64,000 nucleotides of DNA from Daucus carota subsp. sativus (GCF_001625215.2 NC_030385.2:44107598-44171597); one strand, 5' to 3'. Positions 8,758-21,441 are shown, counted from the first letter of the stretch. Numbers and translations are program-made. The notes: generated by a model from the letters alone, not told the origin.

Positions 8758-10552
8758 AGAGCAACTCCAAGGCATTAGACCTTTTAGGTAAAAATGTTTA
8801 TGTGGCACATACATGGCATCTAAGTGGCACATTTTAGATAATAGGTAAAAATTCTACACTCCAACCATGACCCTTTAGCAAAAAAATATAGATAACTAAA
8901 ATTGGGGTTGTTACATTTGTAAAACATCTAAAGCTATTATGTATAATTTTAGATAATATAATTATACATAATACCATTGGAGTGAAACTAGAACCTCTTA
9001 GCTATAATTTTATATGATTATCTATATATTATATTATAGCTAACAAATTACCTACTTATATATAATAAGCGTAAAAGAGATAATTTGGTCGCATGGTCCT
9101 TTGGTCTAAAAGCTTATCATCCGTTGGATCGTATATTGAACAAATAGGCACCGTTAGATTAGAACAAAATTAATTTCTGTTTTATAAGGCAACTGATATC
9201 TACTTGCATTTTAATTCCTTTTCTGAATCCAAAACAAATTCTGTCTTTCAAGTGTTTTCGATTTTTTTTATTAAGTCGCATTATAATAATTCTAATATAA
9301 AATACATTTATATTAGAACACATATTTTTAACCCCTTTTCCTAATCCAAAACAAATTATGCCTTCTACTTGCATGCATGTTTATGATTTATTTTTTTAGT
9401 CAAAAACAAATTACAACCAAAATCTTCGAAACATAAAATTTGTCAAGATCTTCTATATAAACTACTTCATATCAGCCTCATCTTAACCCCATTCCTGCGT
9501 CTTCTTCTTCAAAGATTTTAACTTGGAAATCTCCCGATGTTTCTTTTGGCCTCAATCTTAACAAAGTTTGCAACGGTTCTTTCTTCCCCAAACTTCTCCA
9601 CCAAACTCACAAAGGTAATTAGCTTCTCTCTTTTTTTACCGTTATTTGATAAATTGCTATGTATTTGTTTTATTAATTTTTTCTGTTTGTCTAAATTATA
9701 TTGATTTATTCAATTTTTCGAAGATAACGACATGGATTTGCATGACGAATCAAATAATATGAATGAAAAACAGAGAATTGAACGTAACAAGGGTCGTAGA
9801 GAACGGTACATACTACGTCAAGAACAAAACAAGCAACAACATACAGGTAGAGCAGTAGAACAATCAATACACCAATTCTTAATGAAATTAGGTACTTACT
9901 CATCAGTCAGTAAATTACTCCAGATGATAGTGTATTGTGTAAATTTCATTTGAAAACCTATGGTCAGTGTATTCTTAATGCAAATGTGTTTTTGAGTTTT
10001 TAGTTGGCAAATTAACTTTCCAGTAGGAATATTACTGATCAAATATAAGTGAACTTAAAAAAATTTTTAAATTATGGAAAACTTATATTTTGGATTCAAT
10101 TCAACTAAAATTTAAGATAAATTCTAAACTATACGAACATCATATAAAAATTATATAATTTACAACAGTTCTGACTATGTTTATTGGGTTGTTTATATAT
10201 GGATTTATAGGCCTCCTTTAATTATAATATGTAAAAAATATATATTTTAACATTCTCATTAAAACATATATATTTGACCTAATTTAAAATTAATTATTTG
10301 AAGAATTTATTCGGCTGCTAAATAATTTTTTTTATTTAATCACGTTATTCTATCATAATTTTACTTTCAATAAAAATTAGTTAAATCTAAAATATAAATC
10401 TTTATTTGACTGAAAAATTTTAATTTATTCTTTATAAATTAAATTATTTCACACCATCTAAAATATATTCAAAAATTCATAACTAATTAAAAAGTACCCG
10501 AGTCTTGCACGGGCTATAAGCTAGTATAAATAAGACCTTTGGAGATGCTCTA
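8758..10552. mobile_element. Degenerate DNA transposon with short inverted termini
   Basis: The left end AGAGCAACTCCAA (8758) is an imperfect inverted match to TTGGAGATGCTCT, which ends near 10552. The interior is AT-rich and has repeated phrases such as attggagtg and tctaaa. No transposase is recognisable and no clear target duplication was found. A Helitron-like segment (about 9048-10524) seems to sit inside and accounts for much of the length. The superfamily is unresolved. Confidence 0.45.
9048..10524 (+). mobile_element. Helitron-like element, probably non-autonomous
   Basis: The 3' end has the Helitron pattern: a short imperfect hairpin, CCCGAGTCTTGCACGGG (10498-10514), then six bases (CTATAA) and GCTAG, ending CTAG at 10521-10524 before a T. 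The proposed 5' end near 9048 (TACTTATATATAATAAG) is less certain. A 73-codon frame at 9732-9953, rich in Arg, Lys and Gln, could be a relic of the basic N-terminal region of a Helitron protein, but I see no Rep or helicase motif. A CT-rich leader-like stretch precedes it at about 9470-9600. Confidence 0.4.
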
Positions 10553-10852
10553 ACAGCTGGCATTCTGGCAATATTATACGCGTCTTATTTGCACATTATT
10601 CACTTTTAACAATTATCTAGCTGTCATTATCAACAGTAACGTTGAATTTTGTCCATCAAAAATTTGTTTTTCATTAGATAATTAATAATTTCAACAAATA
10701 ATTTTCAGTTCGGTTTGTATAATAACAAGAAAGATTAGTGAAAATAAATATGATTACTCTATGCCCACTGTACGTTAGGGAATTGGTGTAGTAGGGTTTA
10801 GGCCTCTCCTTCGCTTCTTTTCCTCCATCTCCCTCAACTCGGCCGTCAGTCA

Positions 10853-10914
10853 TCTCTCTCTCTCTCTCTCCCTCCCTCCTCTCTCTCTCTCCCCCTCTCT
10901 CCCCCTCTCTCTTC
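10853..10914 (+). promoter_or_regulatory. Pyrimidine-rich 5' leader of the UBP23-like gene
   Basis: A (CT/CCT)n tract ends 30 bp before the start codon. Such tracts are common in plant core promoters and 5' UTRs. It is the likely transcription start region of the downstream gene. Confidence 0.5.
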
Positions 10915-10944
10915 GGTCTATGTATCTCTAGGTGTGTGTTTGTA

Positions 10945-13900
10945 ATGGCTGCTACTACCAAAGCTTCAAAGCAATCGAGCTTACCGGAGCTTTCAATATC
11001 CTCGCCGCTGTTCGAGAAGAGAATCGAGTTCCACATAGCTCGCAAGCCTTTCACTGGCTTCAGCAACAGCGGCGGAACGTTTCAATTGGAGACTCTCAAT
11101 CCGTCGACATCTAATTCATCGCAATTTAAGAGTAATTCGTTAGTTAAAAAGACTGATTCGGTAGAATTGAAAGATAATGGATTTGATCCGGAGCTTAGTT
11201 ATCAGATCTCTTTTAGGAGAATTGTAAGTTAGTTTCATATATTTATATGACTGTGAATGACTGTGTAATGTGTGGTCATGATTGTGATTGTGTTGGTTTT
11301 TACAGGGTGCTGGTTTGATGAATCTTGGAAACACTTGTTTTTTGAATTCGGTGTTACAGTGTTTGACGTATACGGAGCCTTTGGCTGCGTATTTGCAAAG
11401 TGGAAGGCATCAGTTGTCTTGTGAGTTTATTATGATTTAATTGCTTAAATGTAGTATGCCTAGTAGGCACATGTAAAATGCATTCAATAGAATCTTGTGT
11501 ATAAAGTGTACGGCATTTTGGTTTAGGTTTATGATTTAATTGTTTTGTGTGAGTAATTCCATTAGCATTAAAGTAGTTAAAGTTTAGTCAAATGATTAAC
11601 ATGTTCTGAAAAAACAAGACAGCTGAACTCTGAAGTGTTAGGTCTAGTTTTATGTATGTGCTTCTTTGAGTTATTCCTGCTCAACCGCGCAAGTCAATAT
11701 TCCGACCTAAGTAGTTAGGTTTTCTGGTAGGTAGTCGAATGCTCTACTTACTCAAAGATTGTTGTAGGATTTCTAGGAACATATGTTTATTACTATGTAG
11801 TCTTAGCACAAATGATATTATGGATAGTTTATCCTTTTTCCCCCTATGGCAGAATGCTATATAATTGGTCAAATCTGGGTGTTACGAACTATTGCATTGA
11901 ACAAATAACCCGGGGACCGGGGTCAGTAGTTACCGGGTTGTTATCGACTTATTGATTATACTTGGTTTGTGCTGGAAAGATATTGTGCACTTATATTTTT
12001 TGTAATCTGATAATTGAAGGTCGTACTGCTGGGTTTTGTGCTTTGTGTGCCATCCAAAAACATGTTAGCAGTGCTCGACAGTCGACTGGGAGAATATTAG
12101 CACCGAAGGAGATAGTCTCAAACTTGCGATGTATCCTTGATCTTTTAAGTTGATCAGTAGTTTAAAAGGTTCTACTTTTATAGCTGTGTAGAAGTTTCAC
12201 AAATAGAACTTGCATATTTTTTGTTCCATATTTGTGATTCAGTCCTTTTGCTGTTGAACTTTTCAATGTCATAGACTGGGATCCAACTTCTCCATTACAC
12301 GGAGAAAGTTTTGATTGTGAATATATGCTACGCTTATGTTTAAATAGCACATTGCAGATATGCAATCCAGGAATATTCCAGGTTTTGTATGTCATTATTC
12401 TCATGTCGTTAAGATATTTTATTCTCACACTCCTTGATATTTTAGATTCTCCTTAATTAAGTGATTAGGTATATCACGCAATTTTCGAAACTCCAGGCAG
12501 GAGGATGCTCACGAGTACATGGTGAATTTGTTGGAATCAATGCACAAATGCTGCTTACCTTCAGGAGTACCTAGTGAGTCACCGAGTGCTTACGACAAAA
12601 GTTCGGTCCACAAGATCTTTGGTGGTCGCCTCCGCAGTCAGGTACCCCTTGTCCATTATGTTTTCCTGCCTTCTTTCTTATGTGGGAGTCATAGAGTCTT
12701 CTTTCAAGGCATACTATGTATTGTTTGTTGATAATGATGATGTGAAACATAGAAAGTTAGATAGGTATCCCATTTGTCCTTATTCTGTGGAAAGCTATGT
12801 GGTCTTGATAATTTTGTATTTAAACCATTGTTATTTTATTATTTTTTTGCAGGTGAAATGTATGCAGTGTTCCTATACATCTGATAAGTTTGATCCATTC
12901 CTGGACTTGAGTCTTGAAATTGTCAAGGCAGATTCACTACAGAGGGCACTAACTCATTTCACTGCCAAAGAATTTTTAGACGGAGGGGAGAAGCATTACC
13001 AATGTCAACAATGCAAGCAGAAAGTTAAGGCTCTGAAGCAGCTTACAATTTACAAGGCACCTTATGTTCTCACAATCCACCTAAAGCGGTTTAGCTCACA
13101 TCTAGCTGGACAAAAGATTGACAAAAGGATCCATTTTGGAACTACTTTGGACTTGAAACCGTTTGTAACGGATCCATGTGTAAGTTTGTAGTTGTAGTTT
13201 AAAAAGAAACAAGAGATTCTTATATTCTTTACATGCAAGTTTAATTTACTAACTTTGAAAAATACGTAAAAGTATGAATTTGGTTCTCCTGATCTGTGCA
13301 TTCACCCATTTTGACCTTTTTTTTTATAAAAAATATCGTTTATTGCTACCACACTGGTTTAAGAGTTCTAGGAGTCATGTTAAATGAGTAGTTGATGAAT
13401 AGATGGTTTTATATTCTTGAGGAAGAATTAGATAGAATACTTACAACCACAAGTTTATAACCCTATACCATATATGACTTTATTGTGCCATCAGATTTAT
13501 CAAAAATAACCAGTTGTTTCGGATTATATAAACTGCATTTACCATAAGTGGGCTACATGAATCCCTTGATTTTCCAAATTCTGTTCTATACTGCCAGGAA
13601 CTTAAATCAAATGCAGTAAAACTAAAATTTATTGATTTCTAGCGGAGATTAGTTTCCAGATAATTAGAGAGATGATTTGCTAAGAAAGTTGTTATAGAAA
13701 GAGAAATAATTAACAGAAAACATAGAGAGAGGAGTGGTGGAAATGATTACTTATCTTTGAAATCAATATAATAGATACACAGACTGTTTAAGATAGATAT
13801 TGTATTATTGTGACATTAGTTTGCACTTAACCATTAAATAATGAATAAAAAGTATATATATGAAAGAGAAAATTGTGCTAAACTTTTTTATGTGTATATA

Positions 13901-16900
13901 TGTATATATATTTGCAATATTCTGATAAGATGAGATGTTATTACTTATACATAGGATTAGTGGAAATGTAGTGAATTTTATCATCTAGGTGTGAATAAAT
14001 GTAGGTCATTCTTTTTCCTTAGTCAGTAATTTGATATATTGATATCCCTTCACTTGTATAATTGTCTCATTTAGCTTACACAAAGGCTTGTACATGAATA
14101 TGCTTAATATGTTTATATAAATTCTGATTGTATAAAAATATACATTTAAAAAAAAAATTGTGAAACGTCTTCTGTGGGCATCTTTCTCTGGCCAGGAAGA
14201 AAGCAATGTAAATTTGTGAGTAACATCAAAGAAAAAACAAAGAATGCGAAGAAGAAAGGAAAAAAAGAAGAGAAACTATAGATGTTCTATGATGAAATTT
14301 GTAAGAATGGATAGGATGGAGGATTGAGCATTCATTCTCAAATTGGTGAGATTGAGAGTATTTATAAATAGGAATGGAGTGGGTGAAGGCAATAAAATTA
14401 TATGTGTATTTGTGTACAATAAAATAGGACAAACATCATTTTATTCCCACATAATTTCAATTCCTCCAAACAAACACAACATTATGTTTACGAAGTTGAA
14501 TGGGCAGAGAAAAAGTAACAATAAATTCCACAAAATTGTGTGTGTGTTTTGATTATTAATTTTAAAATGTACTGCTGTTGGTTGTTGAAAGTCTTCTGTG
14601 GCTGAGGCCCTTGGATACTGATTATTTTATGTTTCTAACTATCTTAGTGAAGATATTTGCTCCTAATCTTTCCTTGGAATAGTCTTAAATTATATTCTGT
14701 CTCTGCATGCTAATGCAATATTTTTATTGTTGTAAGTTGTATACATCTGATGTTGCTATATGGCAAGATAAATGCATATATTGGTGAATTCTGGTTCGAT
14801 GTAATTCATGTGTATTAAATATAACTGTTTTTCTTGCTGTTGATTTACATCGCAGGATGGAGATTTAAAATACACCTTATATGGTGTTTTGGTTCATGCC
14901 GGATGGAGCACTCACTCTGGTCACTATTATTGCTTTGTACGCACATCAAGTGGCATGTGGTACTCACTTGACGACAATCGGGTACTAGAAATGACCATAT
15001 TTTTTTAGGGTCATGCGGCTGTTTGTTTTTAGTTGTGACTGTGGCTATCTTGCTTAGTGCAATTGTCCTATAATATAACACTAGTAATGTGTTGAAAATT
15101 AATTTTGGATACATGTATTTATTGACAGGTTATTCAAGTTAGTGAAAAAATGGTGTTGGAGCAGAAAGCATACATGCTATTCTACTATCGAGAGAGAAGA
15201 AATTTCTCTTCAAACAAGTCTTTTGATGTTCAGAAACACAGTACGAATTCCTCAGAGAAAGTTAAGCTTTCTTGTGGTTTCAATCAAGAATTGAAAGAAA
15301 CCCTTAGTGGTCAAACCGAGAAGAAAGTGAGTGGTTCAATCTCCTCTGCTGCAATTGCACAAAGCAATTCATTAGTTGGGGCTGTACCAGGAAAACCTGT
15401 AATTAAAGATGCTGCAGTTGAGTGCATGACAGCAAAGAAGGATGCTCTGGTGGAACACCTTTCTAGTCAAGCTGGTGTAGAATGTTTGCTCCAAAAGGAT
15501 TCATCTGCTAACCCCACAATCACAGCAATTAATGAGAAAGCAGTTGAATGTGCTAACAATCTGATTAATGCTTCCAACTCTGACAATGTTCTGAAATCGG
15601 GTAACGGTGACGCTTTATGTGACTCGGGTGCAAGATTGCCAAAGGGTAGCGATTATAAAAACTCTGAAAAAGGACTTCATGATGCAGTGGCTATATCAAC
15701 AAACTCTGGCCTTCTTGATACATGTTCTAGAGTTGCTCCTGAAAAGGCCTTTTCTGGAGAGGTATATGAATTCCCTGTAGTCTTGAGGGTAGATTTATAT
15801 TTTTTTTTTTGCCTATGATCTGCATTGTACAGTTATGTTTTCTGTTTGAATGTATCGTCTCATTTAGTGCGATTTGTGACATTTTTTTGCAGAAATCTAG
15901 ATGTATACCAATAAATAAGAGCAACACTCTTACGACTGCAAGCGCAACAGCCTTGAATAATTTTCAGGTATCTATCTCTGCAAATGATTCAGCTTTCATT
16001 TGTAGTGCAGTAATGTTTGACTTTTATTCACTATAAGTTGGATAATATTGTTCAGGTTATTAAACAGGCAACAATACCAGAAATATCAACTCCGCCAATC
16101 AGGAAACATAAATCAATGCAAAAGGTCCATGAAGAAAAATCAAACCGAAGGCTTAAAAAGCTCCCAAGGTGTCCAACCATGAAAATGCAATTGAGCTCAA
16201 AGTTCATATGTGCACGGAAGAAGAAATTTAAAAGAAGTAGAAAGGGTAAATTGGTGAGCGCAGCTCTCATTCAGAAAGGTCCGGTGCATGTAGATAGTAT
16301 TCCTTTAGATCTTGAGCCATCTACTTCCTACCAAACAAAGCTATCTGGCGGTTTAGATCACTCTCAAAGAGGACGCAAGAATTTTGGTTCTAAGAAAAAA
16401 GAGAACAGTGGTGTGGTAAACAATATAGTCCCAAACATAAATAATGATTCTATGACTAACAATAAAGTAGAGATCGGAGGAAGAAGTGGCCAGAATGGTG
16501 CTATACTTGCTTGCAATAATCCCACAGAAAAGTTTCCAGTCAGAGCTTCAGCAGGGAATTTGTTGGATGCTAGAGGTCCTTGCTATCCAAAAGATAACAC
16601 TAAAGAGTCTATACAAAATGGGTTGATGAGTGTGCTTACCCGAGATTTAGAGGAGACAAAAGGTGATATTATTATTATTTTTTTTAATATTCTTACAGTT
16701 CTGTCAAAAATCTGTGCTACATTAAAAAACTTGTTACAGAAGCATGAGTAACTTTCTTTTTTGCCTTGTCCAGTTGCACGGTGGGACGAGATAGGTACAA
16801 CGGACTATACAGAGCGAAGTGATGTAGGGAATGGCAGTATCGGACATGTTGGAGACGAATGGTAAAGTCGAATTATAGAAACTTTTTTGATAATCAAATG

Positions 16901-17663
16901 GTTAAAAAGTCACTTTTATGTTGGTAATGTTAATATATTATCATGAGATAATCCATAAGGTTAGTGTCAGTAGTTAAGGTTATGAAGTTAAGTTTTATTC
17001 GGTGCCTGGAGCAATAAATTATTCTGCAGACTACAGTAGTGTGTGGTTACTATTCAATTGAAATTAGGCATGTTGACCTGGGTTAGTGTCTCCCTTGCTC
17101 CTCTCCCCTGCTGCTCCACCTCATACTTATTTTATTCCCTGTTAAAAGTTAAAACCTTTATATTTGCAAGTGGTAGTCTATTACTATGTGCGGAATTTTA
17201 CATTGCTGCTCCCTTCTATATATTACAGCCCTTGGCATAGTGTATTTAGTGTATAATGAATGTTACTATTACCATCTGGTTCTGTGATTGAAATGTTGTC
17301 TTGCCTATTTTTTCTCCTTTAGAAAACATGTACACACTTGAATAATTTGGTGATGGAAGATTTTTTTTTACGATAATATATTGATCAGAAGTCTCAACTA
17401 TGGTCACATTTCTCCTTGCTTGATTATTCTTTCATTATTATGCGGGCTACACTAATATTGTATGGATACTAATCTTTAATTGCAAAATATCAACACTCAC
17501 CAGGGACGAAGAATATGATAGAGGAAAAAGGAAAAAGGTGAAGAGTTTCGTGAATGACTTCGGTGGACCGAATCCTTTCCAGGAAATTGCGACTATGCGA
17601 ACAAAGTCGAAGAAAGCAAAGATGGATTATTCTAGTTCTGGAAATAAACCATTCCGGATATGA
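10945..17663 (+). CDS. UBP23: Ubiquitin carboxyl-terminal hydrolase, UBP23-like (11 exons)
   Basis: Exons: 10945-11223, 11306-11420, 12020-12130, 12469-12641, 12853-13179, 14856-14981, 15129-15761, 15893-15967, 16056-16662, 16774-16861, 17504-17663. They join in frame to 897 residues, close to the plant family (about 860). The enzyme is a cysteine protease that removes ubiquitin from proteins. The Cys box [13 protein letters not shown] gives the nucleophile Cys104. The His box THSGHYY gives His358, and WYSLDDNR supplies the acidic residue near 375. Two CxxC pairs (CMQC, CQQC) form the zinc-binding finger of the USP fold. Beyond residue 400 the tail is Lys/Ser-rich and probably disordered, ending in the block NPFQEIA and KPFRI that I recognise from UBP23-type proteins. 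Intron 3 is U12-type. Confidence 0.9.
12131..12468 (+). other. U12-type (GT-AG) intron 3 of the UBP23-like gene
   Basis: The donor reads GTATCCTTGA, matching the minor-spliceosome consensus RTATCCTTT over its first eight bases. A branch-site match CTCCTTAAT sits at 12449-12457, with the branch A at 12456, 12 nt before the AG. That spacing is typical for U12 introns. There is no polypyrimidine tract next to the acceptor. Exon phase is kept across it (phase 1). Confidence 0.8.
13180..14855 (+). other. Large intron 5 of the UBP23-like gene, with transposon-like DNA
   Basis: This 1.7-kb intron lies between the zinc-finger exon and the His-box exon. It has GTAAGT and CGCAG ends. About 14230-14570 is purine-rich on one side and resembles the body of a MITE (phrases such as ggaatggagtgggtg and caattcctccaaac), but I could not define termini. 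TATATA-rich stretches occur at 13850-13910. No coding signal was seen. Confidence 0.5.
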
Positions 17664-18600
17664 GGACAGAGAAGCAAAGATGGACTATTCTAGCTCAGCT
17701 TTAAAGTTTATATATATTGATGTTTCGAATGCAAATGCATGGCGAGCAGCTCTAGAATAATCTGATTTTTGGAAAGTTTTGGGTCCTTGGTCTTTTGATT
17801 TTTTTTTAATTTACCGGAATAAGCTGAAACCTAATGCTGTTTATTTATACTGCACTAATTAATGTATGGAAATGCTGGTGGGAGTAGGATTCTTTTTGAA
17901 ACATTTGCAAGACTTGTTTTACACCATGTTGATGTACGCCTTCTTTTTGTTTTTCTAAGCTCTTCTGTAATTCTACTAATATTTATCATTAATGCGATTC
18001 ATCATTTATATATATGCTGCTAATTTTATTTCTAAAGCTTGAGATATTTAAATTAGAAAAACATATATTAAGTCTTTTATACGATTATATATGAGTTAGA
18101 TTTGTTTTAATATATTATACTATAATAATGAACCATGGCCTGTTATCTGGGCTGAGGGCGTTAGGCTGTCAAAAAACATATTTAAAATTATAAATTTCAA
18201 GAGATAGTTTTAAAAATAAAATATAATATAAATTTCAAGAGATAGTTTTATTATACTTAAAAAATATATAGCTAAATAGAGTTGAGTTGGCTCGTTGCTA
18301 GGCTTGCCACAATATATTTAAAAATAATAATTTAAAAAATATATTTAAAGTATAATATTTAAAAATATTATATTAGAATATAATGTACACGTAAATAAAT
18401 TTTGAACTGACAAAGTCGACAAGTTGGACTAAAACTGATGATTTAAAACTTTTAATATTTTAAATTTAATAACACTATTGAATAGATTTATAATTTAAAT
18501 TAAAATCAATTTGGTTTAATTATGGAAAGTCAAAACATATAAAATGCGTGGGAGTCCACGGTTTTGAACAACTGAATACGAGAAAATATTCGATTACTAT
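17664..18600. other. Intergenic DNA downstream of the UBP23-like gene
   Basis: The first part is the 3' UTR. It starts with a 58-bp-spaced partial repeat of the last exon (see findings). From about 18030 the DNA is very AT-rich, with a short direct repeat (ataaatttcaagagatagt at about 18190 and 18229). No gene was seen. Confidence 0.6.
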
Positions 18601-18601
18601 T

Positions 18602-18845
18602 TACTCTCTCTATTTCAATTTATAGATTTATTTTGGAATACACACGCATATTAAGAAAAAAATTAGTTAAATATAATTTTATCTCATGTATCATTAATTA
18701 GTGCATTGATAAGTGAGAATATAGTTGAGTTTCAAAAAAATCACAATTAATATGTGAATAAATTTGTATTGAAAGAAAAGAAGGATAAGTATTTTGAGAT
18801 AATTTTTTTCTCCAAAATGGACTATAAATTGAGACGGAGGGAGTA
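18602..18845. mobile_element. Stowaway-like MITE
   Basis: This 244-bp element starts TACTCTCTCTATTTCAATTT and ends with the inverted match AAATTGAGACGGAGGGAGTA. TA at each end and the CTCCCTCCGT-type terminus are the signature of Tc1/mariner-derived Stowaway MITEs. It is non-coding. Confidence 0.85.
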
Positions 18846-18907
18846 ATTAATTAAGCGTTTATAAACAATCCTTTTGGGGGTCTTATTTTCGATAAACTCT
18901 GTTAATG

Positions 18908-19658
18908 AGCATGTTTGGCAATCATAAAAGCTGGCTTACGAGGGCTTTAAGCTGCTCCGCACCTGTTTAGGAACCCAATGTTAGAGTGGGCTTAAAGTCC
19001 AAAACAGCCCAAAAGCCAGAATTCCCTGTTAGCTACATCTCAGCTTTTCTCCGGACCGACTTTCTTCTCTTCTATCTTTTCTTGCTCTCATTTCCACTCT
19101 TTCGATTAACCCCATCCATCTTATCCCTCTTTTGGCGGCAGTTTACTACTTTACTGAAGCTGCAGTTCCTGCATTAAAATGTATTTTTTATTTTGATTTA
19201 TTTTTAAAAAATTAGTCAAAATCTACTTTAAATCAAAATTAACCAAACACTTTTACTCCTTGAAATATAAGTCTTTTGACTTTTTTACACGCATTTTTAA
19301 GTCGTTTGACCGCATGTTAAAAATCATTAATTTTGAAAATTTTCTTTTTTGAATAAAAATATAAACCTTACATTTTTATTTAAAAAAATAAAAAATATTG
19401 ATTTTTAGCATGCGGTCAAAGGACTAAGAAATGTGTGCAAAAAAGTCAGACGACCTGTATTTCAAAATGCAGGGAGTATTAACTTTAAGTCAAAAGCTGC
19501 TTTAATGTCAAGATTTACCAAACACTGCGATTAACTTTAAGTTCAAATACCCAAACACACACATGTAACTTAAAGTCAGAACTTTCACGTTTAACTTTAA
19601 GTCACATAAGCCAACTTTAAGCCATAAGTAACTTATTTTAAGTCCACCCAAACATGCT
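18908..19658. mobile_element. TIR element (hAT-like?) interrupted by a Stowaway MITE
   Basis: The ends AGCATGTTTGG (18908) and CCAAACATGCT (ending 19658) are inverted repeats. Internal phrases such as taccaaacac and aactttaagt recur in both orientations, as in long foldback MITEs. A separate Stowaway copy (19254-19479) splits it. No transposase frame or clear target duplication was seen, so the superfamily is a guess. Confidence 0.55.
19254..19479. mobile_element. Stowaway-like MITE nested in the TIR element
   Basis: It begins TACTCCTTGAAATATAAGTC and ends with the inverted GACCTGTATTTCAAAATGCA followed by GGGAGTA. The two halves fold back over much of their length around a GCATGCGGTCAAA-type core. 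Confidence 0.8.
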
Positions 19659-20689
19659 AAATATCTTGTAAGAAATGAGAAGTGTGGATGGTGAAAAGTG
19701 ATGAAACATTGTTTGACGAATATAAAAAACGTAAAAACATGCTGGCCAGAACATGCTCTCGCCATTATTTTCTATCATTACTTTCAAAATGCATCTACTG
19801 TAATACTATCATTCCAATTATCAAATTTTTCATGGTAATGATTCTGTCACTCACCTTGTTTCATGTTAGCTTTGTGAAAAAATTGCAATCCAGTTGGTTT
19901 GATCAACTATGCAAGATCCAGAGTGCATGCATGCCCTAAATAATAAGACTCGTACGGAATTATATAAAATTAAATTGCAATGCAAGAGATGATGAGATTA
20001 TGCTACCACTAAATTACGCGTCAATTGAACGTAAAGATTAGAAAATGTGGGCCTAAAATTTTGATTATGCGTCCAGTTATCCACGGCTAATGATCTGCTG
20101 TTGGCCCGTTTTCGACTATCATTGATACAGATAGCCTTTCAAATATTTTAATCATCAGTACAAGAATAATATTTCAGCATTCACATCTCAAAATTTTTAT
20201 ATTTACGACGACAAACATCCTCATGTAAGAATGATTATCGTAAGCGATGGAACAGATTATATTCCAAAAATACATGTAAGTTTGCAGAAGACTCTCCGAT
20301 TTTGTCCAAAAAATTTGATATATTGAATGTAATGTTAATTTTTAAATATAATTTCAACAGTTTTTTAAAACTAGATTTGTGATTGTATATATAACTGTGA
20401 ATAGTTGCAAATGCAAATTTGCAAAAATTTCAGAAAATGGTATTTTCAATTTTTTTAAAAAGATTACCGTATTTAAAATAAAGTAATCGTATACTTAGAT
20501 ATTTATGAAAAAATCCTTTAATATTTGATATAAATTTTCAATATAATACTGTACCTGGTTAGTTGGAGAATTTATTTACAGTACACTCTCAAATTTGGAG
20601 TAATTATATTTCCCGAATAAAATCATGCCAAATCGATAATTTTACTACCAGTGACTGAGATAATTGCTCAATTTTTACCGCTGTAATTG

Positions 20690-20953
20690 TACTTCCTCCG
20701 TTTCAAAATACATGTCCATTTTGGAAAAAAAAATTTGTTTCAAAATATTTGTCCACTTCAACTTTCAATGTAATTTATATTTTCTAAATCAACTCTCCTT
20801 CACATATTATTAATTTATATTTCCAAGATCAACCATACACCACACATTATGTCTAATTAATGACTTGATACACCTTTTTTTTTCTCAAAATCCACTATTT
20901 TTAAATTATGTGATTTTTTTAAAATGGACATGTAATTTGAAACGGAGGGAGTA
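20690..20953. mobile_element. Stowaway-like MITE upstream of the receptor kinase gene
   Basis: It begins TACTTCCTCCGTTTCAAAAT and ends with the inverted match TTTGAAACGGAGGGAGTA. The motif ACATGTCCATTTT near the left end is repeated inverted near the right end. It lies about 490 bp before the receptor kinase start codon, so it is within the promoter region. Confidence 0.88.
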
Positions 20954-21371
20954 CCATTTTACCTCTGTAGTGCAGCAAGAATTAATTAAGAAAGTGTTGA
21001 AGCAGAATCATTGAATTCAACTCAACAGCTCACTGAAATTCCACCAACCAAGAAAACACTTTCTTCAACTCATGTCATTTATGTCACCCTCAACTTCCCC
21101 TTCTTTTTTCTATTCCTGACATACCCCTCATCATCTCTCTCTCTCTCTCTCTCTGCAACTCCCAAGTACAAAACCCCAACATACAACATACAAGCTCACA
21201 TAAAAAAGACTTGAGCTTTATGCTTTCCACACTTTACACTTGAGTTGCTTTGTTCCACATTTTCATTCTTGTTTCTTTTCTTGGACTCTGCAAAACCAAA
21301 CGGCAACAGTCCTTTCCACACTTCTTTATTCTTAAAATCTTTTCACTTCACTTATAAAAGTTAGAATCAAT

Positions 21372-21398
21372 ATGAAGTTTGTTGTACTCAAAAACTAA
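21372..21398 (+). promoter_or_regulatory. Upstream ORF in the receptor kinase leader
   Basis: An ATG followed by seven sense codons and TAA lies 43 bp before the main start codon, in another frame. A (CT)n tract at about 21136-21153 lies farther upstream in the leader. If transcribed, the short frame could reduce initiation at the main ATG. This is an inference; the transcription start is unknown. Confidence 0.4.
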
Positions 21399-21441
21399 GC
21401 CTTTTGGGTTATTTTTCTTCATTTTCAGTGCTTCTTTTCAA

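Noticed and set aside
9732..9953. 73-codon basic frame as an independent gene
   Set aside because: No conserved motif, no stop-proof splice partners, and it sits inside Helitron-like DNA; mentioned only as a possible relic.
14168..14600. TCTTCTGTGG direct repeats about 420 bp apart in UBP23 intron 5, as a target duplication
   Set aside because: The sequence between them has no inverted termini or tail, so the repeats are probably coincidence.
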